Shown here piece after piece: positions 1 through 8,391 of a stretch of 64,000 bases of DNA. Location: NCBI RefSeq assembly GCF_946221935.1, contig NZ_CAMIGN010000001.1, forward strand, positions 248,001 through 312,000. Direction: 5' to 3'. This DNA comes from an uncultured Corynebacterium sp. GTDB taxonomy: Bacteria; Actinomycetota; Actinomycetes; Mycobacteriales; Mycobacteriaceae. The notes beneath the pieces were generated by a model. It saw nothing but the letters and a program-made list of their open reading frames with translations. It was not told where the DNA came from and did no database searches. The position numbers and the translations under genes were made by a program. Positions within the stretch are counted from its first letter, which is position 1, and each line of letters opens with the position of its first letter.

Positions 1-1542
1 CCGTTGATCGGCAAGCGCATCCACGGTCCCATCGGAGGTGCGGTGGACATTGCCGCAGTTCTGGGCACCGTCTTCGGCATCGCCGCCTCTCTCGGTATCG
101 GCGTGGTGCAGCTGACTTATGGCCTGCACCTCATCTTCGGCTGGGACGAAGGTGTCGCCGTACAATCCGGCCTGATCATTTTCGCCGTCGGCGTGGCCAC
201 TCTCTCTGCGGTCTCTGGCGTGGACAAGGGCATCAAGCGACTGAGCGAAATCAATGTGTTGCTCGCCATTGGCTTGGTCGTTTACGTCACCGTGACCGGC
301 CAGACTGCCTTCCTTCTTGACGCCCTCGTCATGAATATCGGTGACTATGTCTCGTCATTCCCAGGCATGACCATGGACACGTTTGCTTTCTCCGAGGATC
401 CGGAATCCACCAAGGCCTGGATGGGCGCCTGGACCCTGTTCTTCTGGGCCTGGTGGGTGGCATGGGCGCCCTTTGTCGGTCTATTCCTGGCCCGCATCTC
501 CCGTGGCCGCACCCTGCGACAGTTCGTCGTCGGCGTGCTGACCATTCCCTTCCTGTTCATCCTGCTGTGGATGAGCCTGTTTGGTAATACCGCTTTGCGT
601 CGCGTTATCAGCGGAGATATGGACTTCGCCAACAACACGATGGAGTATCCGGAACAAGGTTTCTATGCCTTGCTGCAGGACATGGGTGGCGGCACGGTAC
701 TGATCGTTCTCTCCACACTGATCGGCCTGCTGCTGTACATCACCTCTGCCGACTCCGGCGCTCTAGTGACCGCCAACTTCACCTCCAAGATCGAAGATTC
801 CCGCCAGGACGGGGCGAAGTGGTCCCGCATTTTCTGGGCTGTATTGGTCGGTGTACTGACGCTTGTCATGTTGCAAGTTAATGGCGTCGAAACAGTGCAG
901 TACGCAACCATCGTGATGGGGCTTCCGTTCACCATCGTGATCTACCTCATCATGCTTGGACTATGGCGCTCGCTGCGCCTGGAGAGCTACGCGACAGAAG
1001 CCCGCAGCGTTTCCCTGCACAGCGCCATGTCCGGCCGCTCGAGTGGATCTGGGGACAATCAGTCTTGGCGCAAGCGCCTCTCGCGGGCCTCCACGTGGCC
1101 CAGCGCTTCCAAGGCCAATGAATATCTGGTCAACGTCGCCCAGCCCGCTTTGGCATCCGTCGCCCGCGAACTGAATGACAAGGGAATCGAGACTACGCTG
1201 GTGGCTGCCGAAGTGCCCAACCTGCCGGTAAACCAGCTGGATCTCACCCTGCACCTGGGCGAAGAACAAGACTTCCGCTATCAGATCTACCCCATGGAAC
1301 ACCCGGTGCCGAGCTTTACTCGTAGCACTAGCAATGGGGAGAACTACTACCGCTTGGAGGTCTTCGATAACACGGGCTCCCTCGGCTACGACATCTACGG
1401 TTATACGACCGAGCAATTGATCGATAACGTCCTGGATCTTTACGAGCGTCACCTAGAGTTCCTGCACATGCAGCGCGACTTGCCAGGTACCTCGGACATG
1501 TCCGACGGTGCCGACCCCGTGCGTGCCTGGACCGAAGACTAA
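1..1542 (+). CDS. betT: BCCT-family choline/betaine transporter, 3' part
   Basis: The window opens inside this gene, and 513 codons remain before the TAA stop. The product is a multi-pass membrane carrier of the betaine/choline/carnitine transporter family. The family signature WTLFFWAWWVAWAPF is visible near residue 142 of the fragment, followed by several hydrophobic helices. The last ~190 residues are hydrophilic, a long cytosolic C-terminal domain like that of BetT-type choline transporters, where the tail tunes activity with osmolarity (family knowledge). betB starts 48 bases downstream, so choline is the likely substrate, feeding glycine-betaine synthesis. Another BCCT substrate cannot be excluded. 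Confidence 0.9.
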   Translation, partial: PLIGKRIHGPIGGAVDIAAVLGTVFGIAASLGIGVVQLTYGLHLIFGWDEGVAVQSGLIIFAVGVATLSAVSGVDKGIKRLSEINVLLAIGLVVYVTVTGQTAFLLDALVMNIGDYVSSFPGMTMDTFAFSEDPESTKAWMGAWTLFFWAWWVAWAPFVGLFLARISRGRTLRQFVVGVLTIPFLFILLWMSLFGNTALRRVISGDMDFANNTMEYPEQGFYALLQDMGGGTVLIVLSTLIGLLLYITSADSGALVTANFTSKIEDSRQDGAKWSRIFWAVLVGVLTLVMLQVNGVETVQYATIVMGLPFTIVIYLIMLGLWRSLRLESYATEARSVSLHSAMSGRSSGSGDNQSWRKRLSRASTWPSASKANEYLVNVAQPALASVARELNDKGIETTLVAAEVPNLPVNQLDLTLHLGEEQDFRYQIYPMEHPVPSFTRSTSNGENYYRLEVFDNTGSLGYDIYGYTTEQLIDNVLDLYERHLEFLHMQRDLPGTSDMSDGADPVRAWTED

Positions 1543-1590
1543 AACCTTTCACTCGACCGTAAGAACAATCGGAAAGCGAGAACCTCAAAT

Positions 1591-3162
1591 ATGAACGCTG
1601 CACTCTTCGACCCGACTACCTGCGATCTGCTGGCCGGGGTACACCACAATGAAGGCGCCCCCGCTTCGCTGTTTATCAACGGCAAGTGGGTGCCAGCCAA
1701 CAACGGTGAGACCCGCACCATCATCAACCCCGCTGATAACACCACGGTAGGAGTGGTCTCCGAGGCCTCCGACGAAGATACGAACAAGGCCATCGCTGCC
1801 GCCCGCGCTGCCTTCGATTCCGGCGTATGGGCGGATGTTCCCGCTGTCGAGCGTGGCAAGTTGCTGCTGAAGGTCGCTGAGAAGATCCGCGAGAACAAAG
1901 ATGACTTCGCCCGTGCAGAAGCAGCCGACACCGGAAAGCGCTTGGCCGAAGCAGAGATCGACATGGATGACATTGCCAACTCTTTTGAGTTCTTTGGCAC
2001 TCTCGCCCAGCACCAGGCGGGTCGTGTGGTCGATCCGGGTGATGCGAATGTTCGCTCGCGTATCGACGCCGAACCAGTCGGCGTGTGCGGCCTGATCACC
2101 CCGTGGAACTATCCACTGCTGCAGGTGGCCTGGAAGGTTGCACCGGCATTGGCGGCGGGTAACTCCTTTGTGCTGAAGCAGGCGGAACTGACGCCACACA
2201 CCGCGATGATGCTGATGACAGTCCTGAATCAGGCGGGACTGCCCGCAGGCGTGGCGAATCTGATCACCGGCGCGGGCGCCAATTGCGGCAACCCCCTCTC
2301 GCAAAGCCCGGACGTGGACATGGTCAGCTTCACCGGTGGCCTTGTTACCGGCAAGCTAATCGCCCGGAATGCGGCGGAGACCGTCAAGCGCGTGGCTTTG
2401 GAGCTGGGTGGCAAGAACCCAAATGTCATTTTTGCCGACGCAGACTTCGACGCGGCAGTAGATAACGCGCTCAACGGCGCATTCGTGCACTCGGGCCAGG
2501 TGTGCTCCGCGGGCTCCCGCATCGTGGTGGAGGAGTCCATCCACGATGAATTCGTCAAGGCACTCGTGGCCAAGGCTGAGCAGATCAAGATCGGTGGCCC
2601 GCTGGATGAGGCTGCCGAGACCGGCGCCTTGATTTCTGCCGACCACCGGGACAAGGTCGCCGCTTACGTCGATCATGCACGTGAGCAGGGCGCCAACATT
2701 CTCTGCGGTGGCCGAATCCCGACTGCTGAGGACAACGAGGGTAGCCACGCGACGGGCAACACCGACCTGACTAAGGGCGTGTTCTACCTGCCGACCATCA
2801 TTGATGGCTGCACTCAGGAGATGGACTGCGTTCACGATGAAGCCTTCGGCCCCACCGTGACCATCGAGACCTTCACCACTGAGGACGAGGCCGTCGCCAT
2901 TGCCAATGACACGGAGTACGGCCTGGCTGGCGCCGTGTGGACCACGGATGGCGGAAAGGCTGAACGGGTCGCGCGCAAGCTGCGTCACGGTACCATTTGG
3001 ATTAATGATTTCCACCCCTACCTGCCCCAGGCAGAGTGGGGCGGAATGAAGCAGTCCGGCAATGGCCGAGAACTTGGCCCCACCGGACTGGCCGAGTACC
3101 AAGAGCACAAGCATGTTTACACGAACATCGCCCCGGCGGTAACGGGGTGGTTTAAAGGATAG
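1591..3162 (+). CDS. betB: Betaine-aldehyde dehydrogenase
   Basis: A 523-residue NAD(P)-dependent aldehyde dehydrogenase expected to oxidise betaine aldehyde to glycine betaine in the cytosol. The conserved PWNYP motif lies near residue 171, the general-base Glu is in LELGGK (Glu271), and the nucleophilic Cys is in SGQVCSAG (Cys305). The end WFKG is the usual C-terminus of the BetB/GbsA group. It sits just after the choline transporter, so the two probably form an osmoprotectant operon. No choline dehydrogenase (betA) follows in the window. Oddly, the reading frame stays open for 23 sense codons after the TAG stop (next entry). Confidence 0.92.
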   Translation: MNAALFDPTTCDLLAGVHHNEGAPASLFINGKWVPANNGETRTIINPADNTTVGVVSEASDEDTNKAIAAARAAFDSGVWADVPAVERGKLLLKVAEKIRENKDDFARAEAADTGKRLAEAEIDMDDIANSFEFFGTLAQHQAGRVVDPGDANVRSRIDAEPVGVCGLITPWNYPLLQVAWKVAPALAAGNSFVLKQAELTPHTAMMLMTVLNQAGLPAGVANLITGAGANCGNPLSQSPDVDMVSFTGGLVTGKLIARNAAETVKRVALELGGKNPNVIFADADFDAAVDNALNGAFVHSGQVCSAGSRIVVEESIHDEFVKALVAKAEQIKIGGPLDEAAETGALISADHRDKVAAYVDHAREQGANILCGGRIPTAEDNEGSHATGNTDLTKGVFYLPTIIDGCTQEMDCVHDEAFGPTVTIETFTTEDEAVAIANDTEYGLAGAVWTTDGGKAERVARKLRHGTIWINDFHPYLPQAEWGGMKQSGNGRELGPTGLAEYQEHKHVYTNIAPAVTGWFKG

Positions 3163-3234
3163 GTACTGCAGCCGGAGCTGACTGAGTTCACGAACGACGC
3201 CCCGGAGTGGGGCGAGGACTTCGGCAAGCAGTAG
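3163..3234 (+). other. Open in-frame tail after the betB stop
   Basis: Directly after the betB TAG the same frame continues for 23 sense codons to a second TAG at 3232. It would encode an acidic peptide ending EWGEDFGKQ. It contains a short GCCCC-N5-GGGGC hairpin (3198-3212) without a T-run. It may be chance, the end of a decayed neighbouring gene, or a readthrough extension; nothing visible settles which. Confidence 0.3.
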
Positions 3235-3240
3235 CCCCTC

Positions 3241-3246
3241 TAGAAT
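3241..3246 (+). promoter_or_regulatory. -10 box TAGAAT for leaderless tex
   Basis: TAGAAT ends 7 bases before ATG 3254, so transcription should begin at or next to that ATG. This favours 3254 over the ATG at 3245, which lies inside the -10 box. Confidence 0.55.
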
Positions 3247-3253
3247 GTGGGGA

Positions 3254-5485
3254 ATGACCGATAGCATCGCTAGCAGCATTGCCCACGAACTTGGGGCGGA
3301 AGTTTCTCGAGTCCAAGCGACCATCGATTTGCTCGACGGTGGGGCGACCGTGCCTTTCATCGCCCGCTACCGCAAGGAGATCACCGGTGGCATGGATGAT
3401 GGCCAGTTGCGCCAGCTAGAGCAGCGCCTCGATTACCTGCGCGAGCTGGCCGCGCGCAAGGAAACAATCCTGAAGAGCATTGACGAGCAGGGCAAGCTGA
3501 CCGATGAGCTGCGGCAAAAAATTTTGGAAGTGGACACGAAGGCAAGGCTCGAGGACCTCTACCTGCCCTTCAAGAAGTCCCGTCGCACCAAGGCTGCCAT
3601 CGCGCGAGAGGCGGGGCTCGGGGAACTGGTCGAAAAGCTTCTCGCCGGCGGTAGTCCCGATCTGGCGGAAAGCTATGTTCAAGAAGGTTTTGATGACGCC
3701 GCCGCAGTGATGGCGGGCGCCAGAGCCATCGTGGTTGAGGACATTTCCACCGACGCCGATGTAGTGGGGGAGATTCGCGAGGAGTACTTCCGCCGGGGCC
3801 GCGCCGAATCCGCGGTCATCGAGGGCAAGGAGGAGGAAGGCCAGAAGTACCGCGATTACTTTGAGTTCAACGAGCCTTTCGGGGATTTGCCAAGCCACCG
3901 CGTGCTAGCACTGCTGCGCGGCGAAAACGAGGGCGTGCTGCGTGTTAACTTCGCCCCGGGGGAGAGCGACGAGTTCTACCAGGGAATCATCGCTGACCGC
4001 ACTGGGTTGGGGTCGCAGGGGGACGCGGCGGATAAGTTCCGTGCCGAGTGTGTTCGCTTCGGCTGGCGCACCAAGCTGGCCGTGAGCTCTGCGGTGGATG
4101 CGCGGATGCGCCTCAAGGAAAAAGCAGACGAAGCGGCAGTCAATGTCTTTTCCAAGAACCTGAAGGATCTGCTCTTGGCGGCACCGGCTGGCCACCGCGC
4201 GACCTTAGGGCTGGATCCGGGCTATCGCAATGGAGTGAAATGCGCCGTCGTGGACAGCACCGGCAAGGTTTTAGATACGGTTGTGGTCTATCCACACTCC
4301 GGACAGTGGGATAAAGCGCGCACCATTTTGAGCGCCCTCGTGAACAAGCACGGCGTGGAACTGTTAGCCGTGGGCAACGGCACCGCCAGCCGCGAAACCG
4401 AGAAATTGGCAAAGGAAATTGCCGGGCTGGCCGAGGGGACGAAGCCCCAGACGGTCGTCATTTCCGAAGCCGGCGCATCGGTGTACTCCGCCTCAGAGGT
4501 GGCCGCACAGGAGTTCCCCGATATGGATGTCTCCCTCCGTGGAGCTGTCTCCATCGCTCGACGTCTACAGGATCCCTTGGCGGAATTGGTGAAGATCGAC
4601 CCGAAGTCGATCGGTGTGGGCCAGTACCAGCACGATGTGAACCAGGCTCTGCTGGCCGCCGGGTTGGATAGCGTGGTGGAGGATGCAGTGAACTCCGTGG
4701 GTGTGGATGTCAACCTCGCCAGCGCCCCGTTGCTCAGCCGAGTCGCAGGTGTTACGCCCACATTGGCCGAAAATATTGTGGCCTACAGGGACGAAAACGG
4801 GGCGTTTAAGTCCCGCAAGGAGTTGCTGAAGGTTCCCCGTCTGGGGCCGAAGGCTTTCGAACAGGCCGCGGGCTTCCTCCGCATCAATGGTGCGGCTGAT
4901 CCGCTGGATGGGTCGGCAGTCCACCCAGAGGCTTATCCATTGGTTCGGCGCATTGTTGAATCCACGGGCGTGCAGGTGCCACAGCTTGTGGGCAACACCG
5001 CCGTGCTAGGCAAACTGCGCGCCAAAGACTTCGCCGATGACACATTCGGAATTCCCACAATCACGGACGTTTTAGCGGAATTGGACAAGCCCGGGCGCGA
5101 TCCACGCCCGACGTTTAAGACCGCCACGCTGGCCGAAGGGATTGAGACCATCAAGGATCTACGCCCCGGCATGGTGCTGGAAGGCACCGTGACGAATGTT
5201 GCCGCCTTCGGTGCATTCGTGGATGTCGGCGTCCACCAGGATGGCCTTGTCCACGTCTCCGCAATGAGCAATCAATTCGTCAAGGATCCACACGATGTGG
5301 TGAGCTCTGGCGAGGTTGTAAAGGTGCGCGTGGTCGACGTGGATGTGCCCCGGAACCGCATCGGGCTTTCCCTACGCTTGCAGGATGAGCCAAAGGCCAG
5401 TGGCAAGCAGGGAGGAAGGAAGCGCCAGCCACAGGGCAGCATGGCCGCTGCACTAAAAAACGCCGGATTTGGTAAACGCCGCTGA
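3254..5485 (+). CDS. tex: Tex-family S1 RNA-binding protein
   Basis: A 743-residue cytosolic Tex-type protein, a nucleic-acid-binding factor linked to transcription in other bacteria. Visible in order: helical N-terminal region, YqgF/RNase H-like fold with LGLDPGYRNG near residue 320, helix-hairpin-helix segment near 490-550 (VAGVTPTLAENI, VPRLGPKAFEQ), and an S1 domain near 634-705 (GMVLEGTVTNVAAFGAFVDV). A short basic tail follows. Length fits the family. An ATG at 3245 is also in frame, but the -10 box points to 3254. The precise cellular role is not well defined in actinobacteria. Confidence 0.93.
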   Translation: MTDSIASSIAHELGAEVSRVQATIDLLDGGATVPFIARYRKEITGGMDDGQLRQLEQRLDYLRELAARKETILKSIDEQGKLTDELRQKILEVDTKARLEDLYLPFKKSRRTKAAIAREAGLGELVEKLLAGGSPDLAESYVQEGFDDAAAVMAGARAIVVEDISTDADVVGEIREEYFRRGRAESAVIEGKEEEGQKYRDYFEFNEPFGDLPSHRVLALLRGENEGVLRVNFAPGESDEFYQGIIADRTGLGSQGDAADKFRAECVRFGWRTKLAVSSAVDARMRLKEKADEAAVNVFSKNLKDLLLAAPAGHRATLGLDPGYRNGVKCAVVDSTGKVLDTVVVYPHSGQWDKARTILSALVNKHGVELLAVGNGTASRETEKLAKEIAGLAEGTKPQTVVISEAGASVYSASEVAAQEFPDMDVSLRGAVSIARRLQDPLAELVKIDPKSIGVGQYQHDVNQALLAAGLDSVVEDAVNSVGVDVNLASAPLLSRVAGVTPTLAENIVAYRDENGAFKSRKELLKVPRLGPKAFEQAAGFLRINGAADPLDGSAVHPEAYPLVRRIVESTGVQVPQLVGNTAVLGKLRAKDFADDTFGIPTITDVLAELDKPGRDPRPTFKTATLAEGIETIKDLRPGMVLEGTVTNVAAFGAFVDVGVHQDGLVHVSAMSNQFVKDPHDVVSSGEVVKVRVVDVDVPRNRIGLSLRLQDEPKASGKQGGRKRQPQGSMAAALKNAGFGKRR

Positions 5486-5598
5486 CCGATGGCATACTAC
5501 TCAAGTTAATTTCTGTTGTGGGTACGAACCCGTAGGCGCGTGGAACAAGCGAAAAGCCGCGAGGATCCTCTATCCAGACGAGCAAAAGGATTTTATCC

Positions 5599-5940
5599 AT
5601 GCACATTCTTGACAAGGTTGACGCAGCTCAGCTGCGCGATGACATTCCTGATTTCCGCCCTGGCGACACCCTGGACGTTCACGTCAAGGTTATCGAGGGC
5701 AGCAAGTCCCGTCTGCAGGTTTTCCGCGGCGTTGTAATCCGTCGTCAGAACTCCGGCATCCGCGAGACCTTCACCATCCGTAAGATCTCCTTCGGCATTG
5801 GTGTGGAGCGTACCTTCCCGGTTCACTCCCCGAACATCGACCACATCGACGTTCTGTCCCGCGGTAAGGTTCGCCGTGCGAAGCTGTACTACCTGCGCGA
5901 GCGTCGCGGCAAGGCAGCCCGCATCAAGGAGCGCCGCTAG
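5599..5940 (+). CDS. rplS: 50S ribosomal protein L19
   Basis: A 113-residue ribosomal protein L19, which sits at the 30S-50S interface. The family core is clear: [30 protein letters not shown] and [13 protein letters not shown], and the basic C-terminus [10 protein letters not shown] is typical. The upstream AAAAGGA provides the ribosome site. The gene is monocistronic here, since a strong terminator follows within 60 bases. The trmD-rimM genes often found beside rplS are not adjacent. Confidence 0.97.
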   Translation: MHILDKVDAAQLRDDIPDFRPGDTLDVHVKVIEGSKSRLQVFRGVVIRRQNSGIRETFTIRKISFGIGVERTFPVHSPNIDHIDVLSRGKVRRAKLYYLRERRGKAARIKERR

Positions 5941-5964
5941 TACTTACCCCCTAAGTGCTAACTA

Positions 5965-5994
5965 CCCAGCCACAGTTTCGTGGCTGGGTTTTTT
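5965..5994 (+). terminator. Rho-independent terminator of rplS
   Basis: Perfect 9-bp stem CCCAGCCAC / GTGGCTGGG with a 6-base loop, followed by six T. It separates rplS from lepB. Confidence 0.93.
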
Positions 5995-6011
5995 GCTTTT
6001 CCTGCCACTGG

Positions 6012-6017
6012 TATCCT
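6012..6017 (+). promoter_or_regulatory. -10 box TATCCT for leaderless lepB
   Basis: TATCCT, preceded by TGG (extended -10 like), ends 8 bases before GTG 6026 and follows the rplS terminator. Confidence 0.5.
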
Positions 6018-6025
6018 GGCTATTT

Positions 6026-6892
6026 GTGACTCATCGACAGGAACCGAACGATCCCCAGCAGCTCCCTGGCCAGCCGGGCGAGTACCCCACCCAGCGCCCA
6101 GCCCCGGAAGGCGCCAATGGTGAACCGAAGGCCGCTGCGCAGCCGGAGGATGGGGCGTCACCTAACAAAAAGAAGAAAGAGAAGCAGAAGAAGACCTACC
6201 CATGGTGGGTTGAAATGCCGATCATCATCCTGGTGACGATGCTAGTGCTAGGAGCGTTCAACAACTTCGTTGGCCGCATGTACTTGATTCCTTCCGAGTC
6301 GATGGAACCCACTCTCCACGGCTGTCAGGGATGTACACCCGACCGCATCTTCGTCAACAAACTGGCTTATCGTGGCAACAAGATGCCTGATCCGGGCGAC
6401 GTAATTGTCTTCGTGGGCACCGAATCGTGGAATGAAGAATACACTTCCCGTCGCAGTTCCAATGGTGTCGTGCGTGGCCTGCAGAACCTCGGCGCCACCA
6501 TCGGCATTGTCGCTCCCGATGAAAATACCCTGGTCAAGCGCGTGATTGCCACCGGTGGGCAGACGGTGCAGTGCCAGGAGGGCGACCCGGGAATCATGGT
6601 CAACGGTAAGAAGGTCGATGATTCTTACACGATGGATCCGCCCGTCAACCCGATCGACCCCACCATGGGATCTAAGGAATGCCAGGGTAACTACTTCGGC
6701 CCGGTTACCGTGCCGGATGATGCCGTCTGGGTTATGGGCGATAACCGCACCAACTCCCTGGATTCTCGCGCGCACATGGGGGATGAGCACCAGGGCACCA
6801 TCCCGGTGGAAAACATCGTCGGCGAGGTCGAGTCCATTCTGTTGCCAGTTAACCGTATCGGTGGCGTGGACTCCCTGCCGATCCAGGGCTAA
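6026..6892 (+). CDS. lepB: Signal peptidase I
   Basis: A 288-residue membrane-bound serine protease (S26) that removes signal peptides from Sec and Tat exported proteins. It has a ~60-residue charged, Pro-rich cytosolic N-terminus, one membrane helix (IIILVTMLVLGAF, about 66-78), then the catalytic Ser92 in IPSESMEPTL and Lys171 in LVKRVIATGG. The C-terminal box MGDNRTNSLDSR is present. The frame is open back into rplS, but start codons there would run through the terminator; GTG 6026, with a -10 box 8 bases upstream, is the sensible start. rnhB follows after 6 bases. Confidence 0.94.
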   Translation: MTHRQEPNDPQQLPGQPGEYPTQRPAPEGANGEPKAAAQPEDGASPNKKKKEKQKKTYPWWVEMPIIILVTMLVLGAFNNFVGRMYLIPSESMEPTLHGCQGCTPDRIFVNKLAYRGNKMPDPGDVIVFVGTESWNEEYTSRRSSNGVVRGLQNLGATIGIVAPDENTLVKRVIATGGQTVQCQEGDPGIMVNGKKVDDSYTMDPPVNPIDPTMGSKECQGNYFGPVTVPDDAVWVMGDNRTNSLDSRAHMGDEHQGTIPVENIVGEVESILLPVNRIGGVDSLPIQG

Positions 6893-6898
6893 AGCTCC

Positions 6899-7525
6899 TT
6901 GGAACGCGAGTTAGAAGCCGCGGGGCTGGGGCCCGTAGCGGGGGTGGACGAGGCCGGTCGTGGCGCCTGCTGCGGGCCGATCTCCATTGCGGCGTGCATC
7001 CTTCCCACTGATTTAGACGGTGCGGGGCTGGAGCGGCTCACCGATTCGAAGAAGCTCACCGAGAAGACCCGCGAGCGCCTCTTTGAGGTCATCAAGGACG
7101 TCGCCGTGGCGTATTCGATCATCCACATCAGCGCTGCGGATATCGACAGTTTTGGTATCCAGCACGCCAATGTTTCCGGTATGCGTCGCGCAGTCGCGGC
7201 ATTGGACGTTCAGCCGGGGTATGTGTTGACCGACGCGGTCAAGGTGCCGGGACTTCCTATGCCGCACCTGCCAGTGATCAAAGGCGACCAGATGGCGAAA
7301 TGCATTAGTGCGGCAAGCGTGCTGGCAAAGGTTTCCAGGGATCGAGTGTTGCGAACCCTCGACGAAGAGTTCCCGGGGTATGGTTTGGCTAGTCACAAGG
7401 GCTATGGCACCAAGGCACACATGAACGCGGTGAGTCTGCATGGTGGCACCCCTTATCACCGCTACAGTTACAAGAACGTGGCCGCTGCGCATCGGCAGTG
7501 GCTAGAGGGAAAGGATCGAGGGTAA
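6899..7525 (+). CDS. rnhB: Ribonuclease HII
   Basis: A 208-residue RNase HII, which cuts RNA in RNA-DNA hybrids and at single ribonucleotides misincorporated into DNA. The active-site motif GVDEAGRG begins at residue 15 (Asp16, Glu17), with later conserved blocks [13 protein letters not shown] and [13 protein letters not shown]. The only usable start is TTG 6899, because an in-frame stop lies just upstream (6890) and the next starts fall inside the active site. No clear Shine-Dalgarno is seen; translation may be coupled to lepB, whose stop is 6 bases upstream. Confidence 0.94.
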   Translation: MERELEAAGLGPVAGVDEAGRGACCGPISIAACILPTDLDGAGLERLTDSKKLTEKTRERLFEVIKDVAVAYSIIHISAADIDSFGIQHANVSGMRRAVAALDVQPGYVLTDAVKVPGLPMPHLPVIKGDQMAKCISAASVLAKVSRDRVLRTLDEEFPGYGLASHKGYGTKAHMNAVSLHGGTPYHRYSYKNVAAAHRQWLEGKDRG

Positions 7526-7529
7526 GTCC

Positions 7530-7835
7530 GTGAGCGCTGAGGAACTAGACGACTACGAAGCTAACGTCGAACTGTCGATGTACCGCGAGTACCGCGACGT
7601 GGTCAGCCAGTTTTCCTATGTGGTGGAGACCGAGCGCCGCTTCTACCTGGCCAACGCCGTTGAGCTGATTCCCCGTAACTCCGGCGGCGAGGTGTACTAC
7701 GAAGTCCGCATGTCCGATGCCTGGGTGTGGGATATGTACCGGCCTGCCCGCTTTGTCCGTTATGTTCGCGTCATCACCTACAAGGACGTCAACATCGAGG
7801 AACTCGACAAGCCCGAGCTGCAACTGCCGGACTAA
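7530..7835 (+). CDS. DUF2469-family protein
   Basis: A 101-residue acidic cytosolic protein beginning MSAEELDDYEANVELSMYRE and containing the block YVVETERRFYLANAVE. This is the actinobacterial DUF2469 family, regularly found next to rnhB (as Rv2901c in mycobacteria). Its function is unknown. GTG start, preceded by GAGGG; it begins 4 bases after rnhB and is presumably co-transcribed with lepB and rnhB. Confidence 0.9.
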   Translation: MSAEELDDYEANVELSMYREYRDVVSQFSYVVETERRFYLANAVELIPRNSGGEVYYEVRMSDAWVWDMYRPARFVRYVRVITYKDVNIEELDKPELQLPD

Positions 7836-7860
7836 CCAGTAACATTCCCTTCTTATTCAC

Positions 7861-7894
7861 AGCCCAGAGGTTATCCACAGACCCCTGGGCTTTT
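7861..7894 (+). terminator. Terminator-like hairpin after DUF2469
   Basis: AGCCCAG-A-GG pairs with CC-CC-TGGGCT and is followed by TTTTGCTTT. The loop contains TTATCCACA, a DnaA-box-like nonamer, so the site also belongs to the composite element described next. Confidence 0.6.
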
Positions 7895-7928
7895 GCTTTG
7901 CCTTTTTGTTTGGTGACGCCCCCTCGCG
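7871..7928 (+). repeat. Composite inverted element, left copy
   Basis: TTATCCACA (7871-7879), then a pyrimidine-rich tract, then TTTGGTGACGCCCCC (7909-7923) and CGCG. A second copy of the same order lies on the other strand at 12590-12643. The core 15 bases are identical in the two. Function unknown: shared upstream regulatory site or ends of an ancient mobile unit are both possible. Confidence 0.5.
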
Positions 7929-7947
7929 TGGATAATGCTCCACACTT

Positions 7948-8013
7948 GTGAACCAGGTGCTGGCCGTGAAAGAGCCGGTGCCGATCGAAAAGGTAGGGGA
8001 CGCGAGGAAGTGA
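7948..8013 (+). other. Possible 21-codon leader ORF before yraN
   Basis: GTG 7948 opens a 21-codon frame ending at TGA 8011, 12 bases before the yraN start and in the same frame as it. GATAAT (7931-7936) lies upstream and could be its -10 box. There is no homology evidence; it may be non-coding leader. Confidence 0.25.
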
Positions 8014-8025
8014 GGGGAAGCGACA

Positions 8026-8388
8026 GTGCCAACGGTGAACAAGCGGCGGGTGGGTAACGCAGGGGAAAACCTAGCCGCGGACTATCTGCAGCGGGCGGGA
8101 TATGAGGTACTGCAACGCAATTTCCATACTCGTTACGGGGAGTTGGATATAGTTGCACGCACGCCTGAGGGCGATCTCGCCTTTATCGAGGTGAAGTATC
8201 GCACCTCGGACTCCGATGGGGGCGGAGTGGCAGCTGTCGGTCAGCGGAAGCTGCGACGGATACGCACCGTGGCTGGCCTGTGGCTGGAACAGAATCGCGA
8301 GGGGGTGCGCTTTTCCGGGGGAATGCGCGTGGATGTGATCGACGTTGGTCCGCAGGGCGTGCGGGAGCATGTCCAGGGGGTGTGGTGA
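8026..8388 (+). CDS. yraN: YraN/UPF0102-family nuclease-fold protein
   Basis: A 120-residue protein of the UPF0102 family with a restriction-endonuclease-like fold. The catalytic-type pattern is intact: Glu in [18 protein letters not shown], then FIEVKYR. Its exact substrate is unknown; the family co-occurs with rnhB and with the comM-dprA block. GTG 8026 follows a good GAGGGGAAG ribosome site. comM starts 3 bases after the stop, so yraN, comM and dprA form one operon, probably concerned with handling incoming or branched DNA. Confidence 0.9.
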   Translation: MPTVNKRRVGNAGENLAADYLQRAGYEVLQRNFHTRYGELDIVARTPEGDLAFIEVKYRTSDSDGGGVAAVGQRKLRRIRTVAGLWLEQNREGVRFSGGMRVDVIDVGPQGVREHVQGVW

Positions 8389-8391
8389 CCG

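Noticed and set aside
3198..3212. GCCCC-N5-GGGGC hairpin after betB as terminator
   Set aside because: The stem is only 5 bp and no T-run follows.
5798..6025. Long N-terminal extension of lepB starting inside rplS
   Set aside because: It would cross the rplS terminator. GTG 6026 with a -10 box is a better start.
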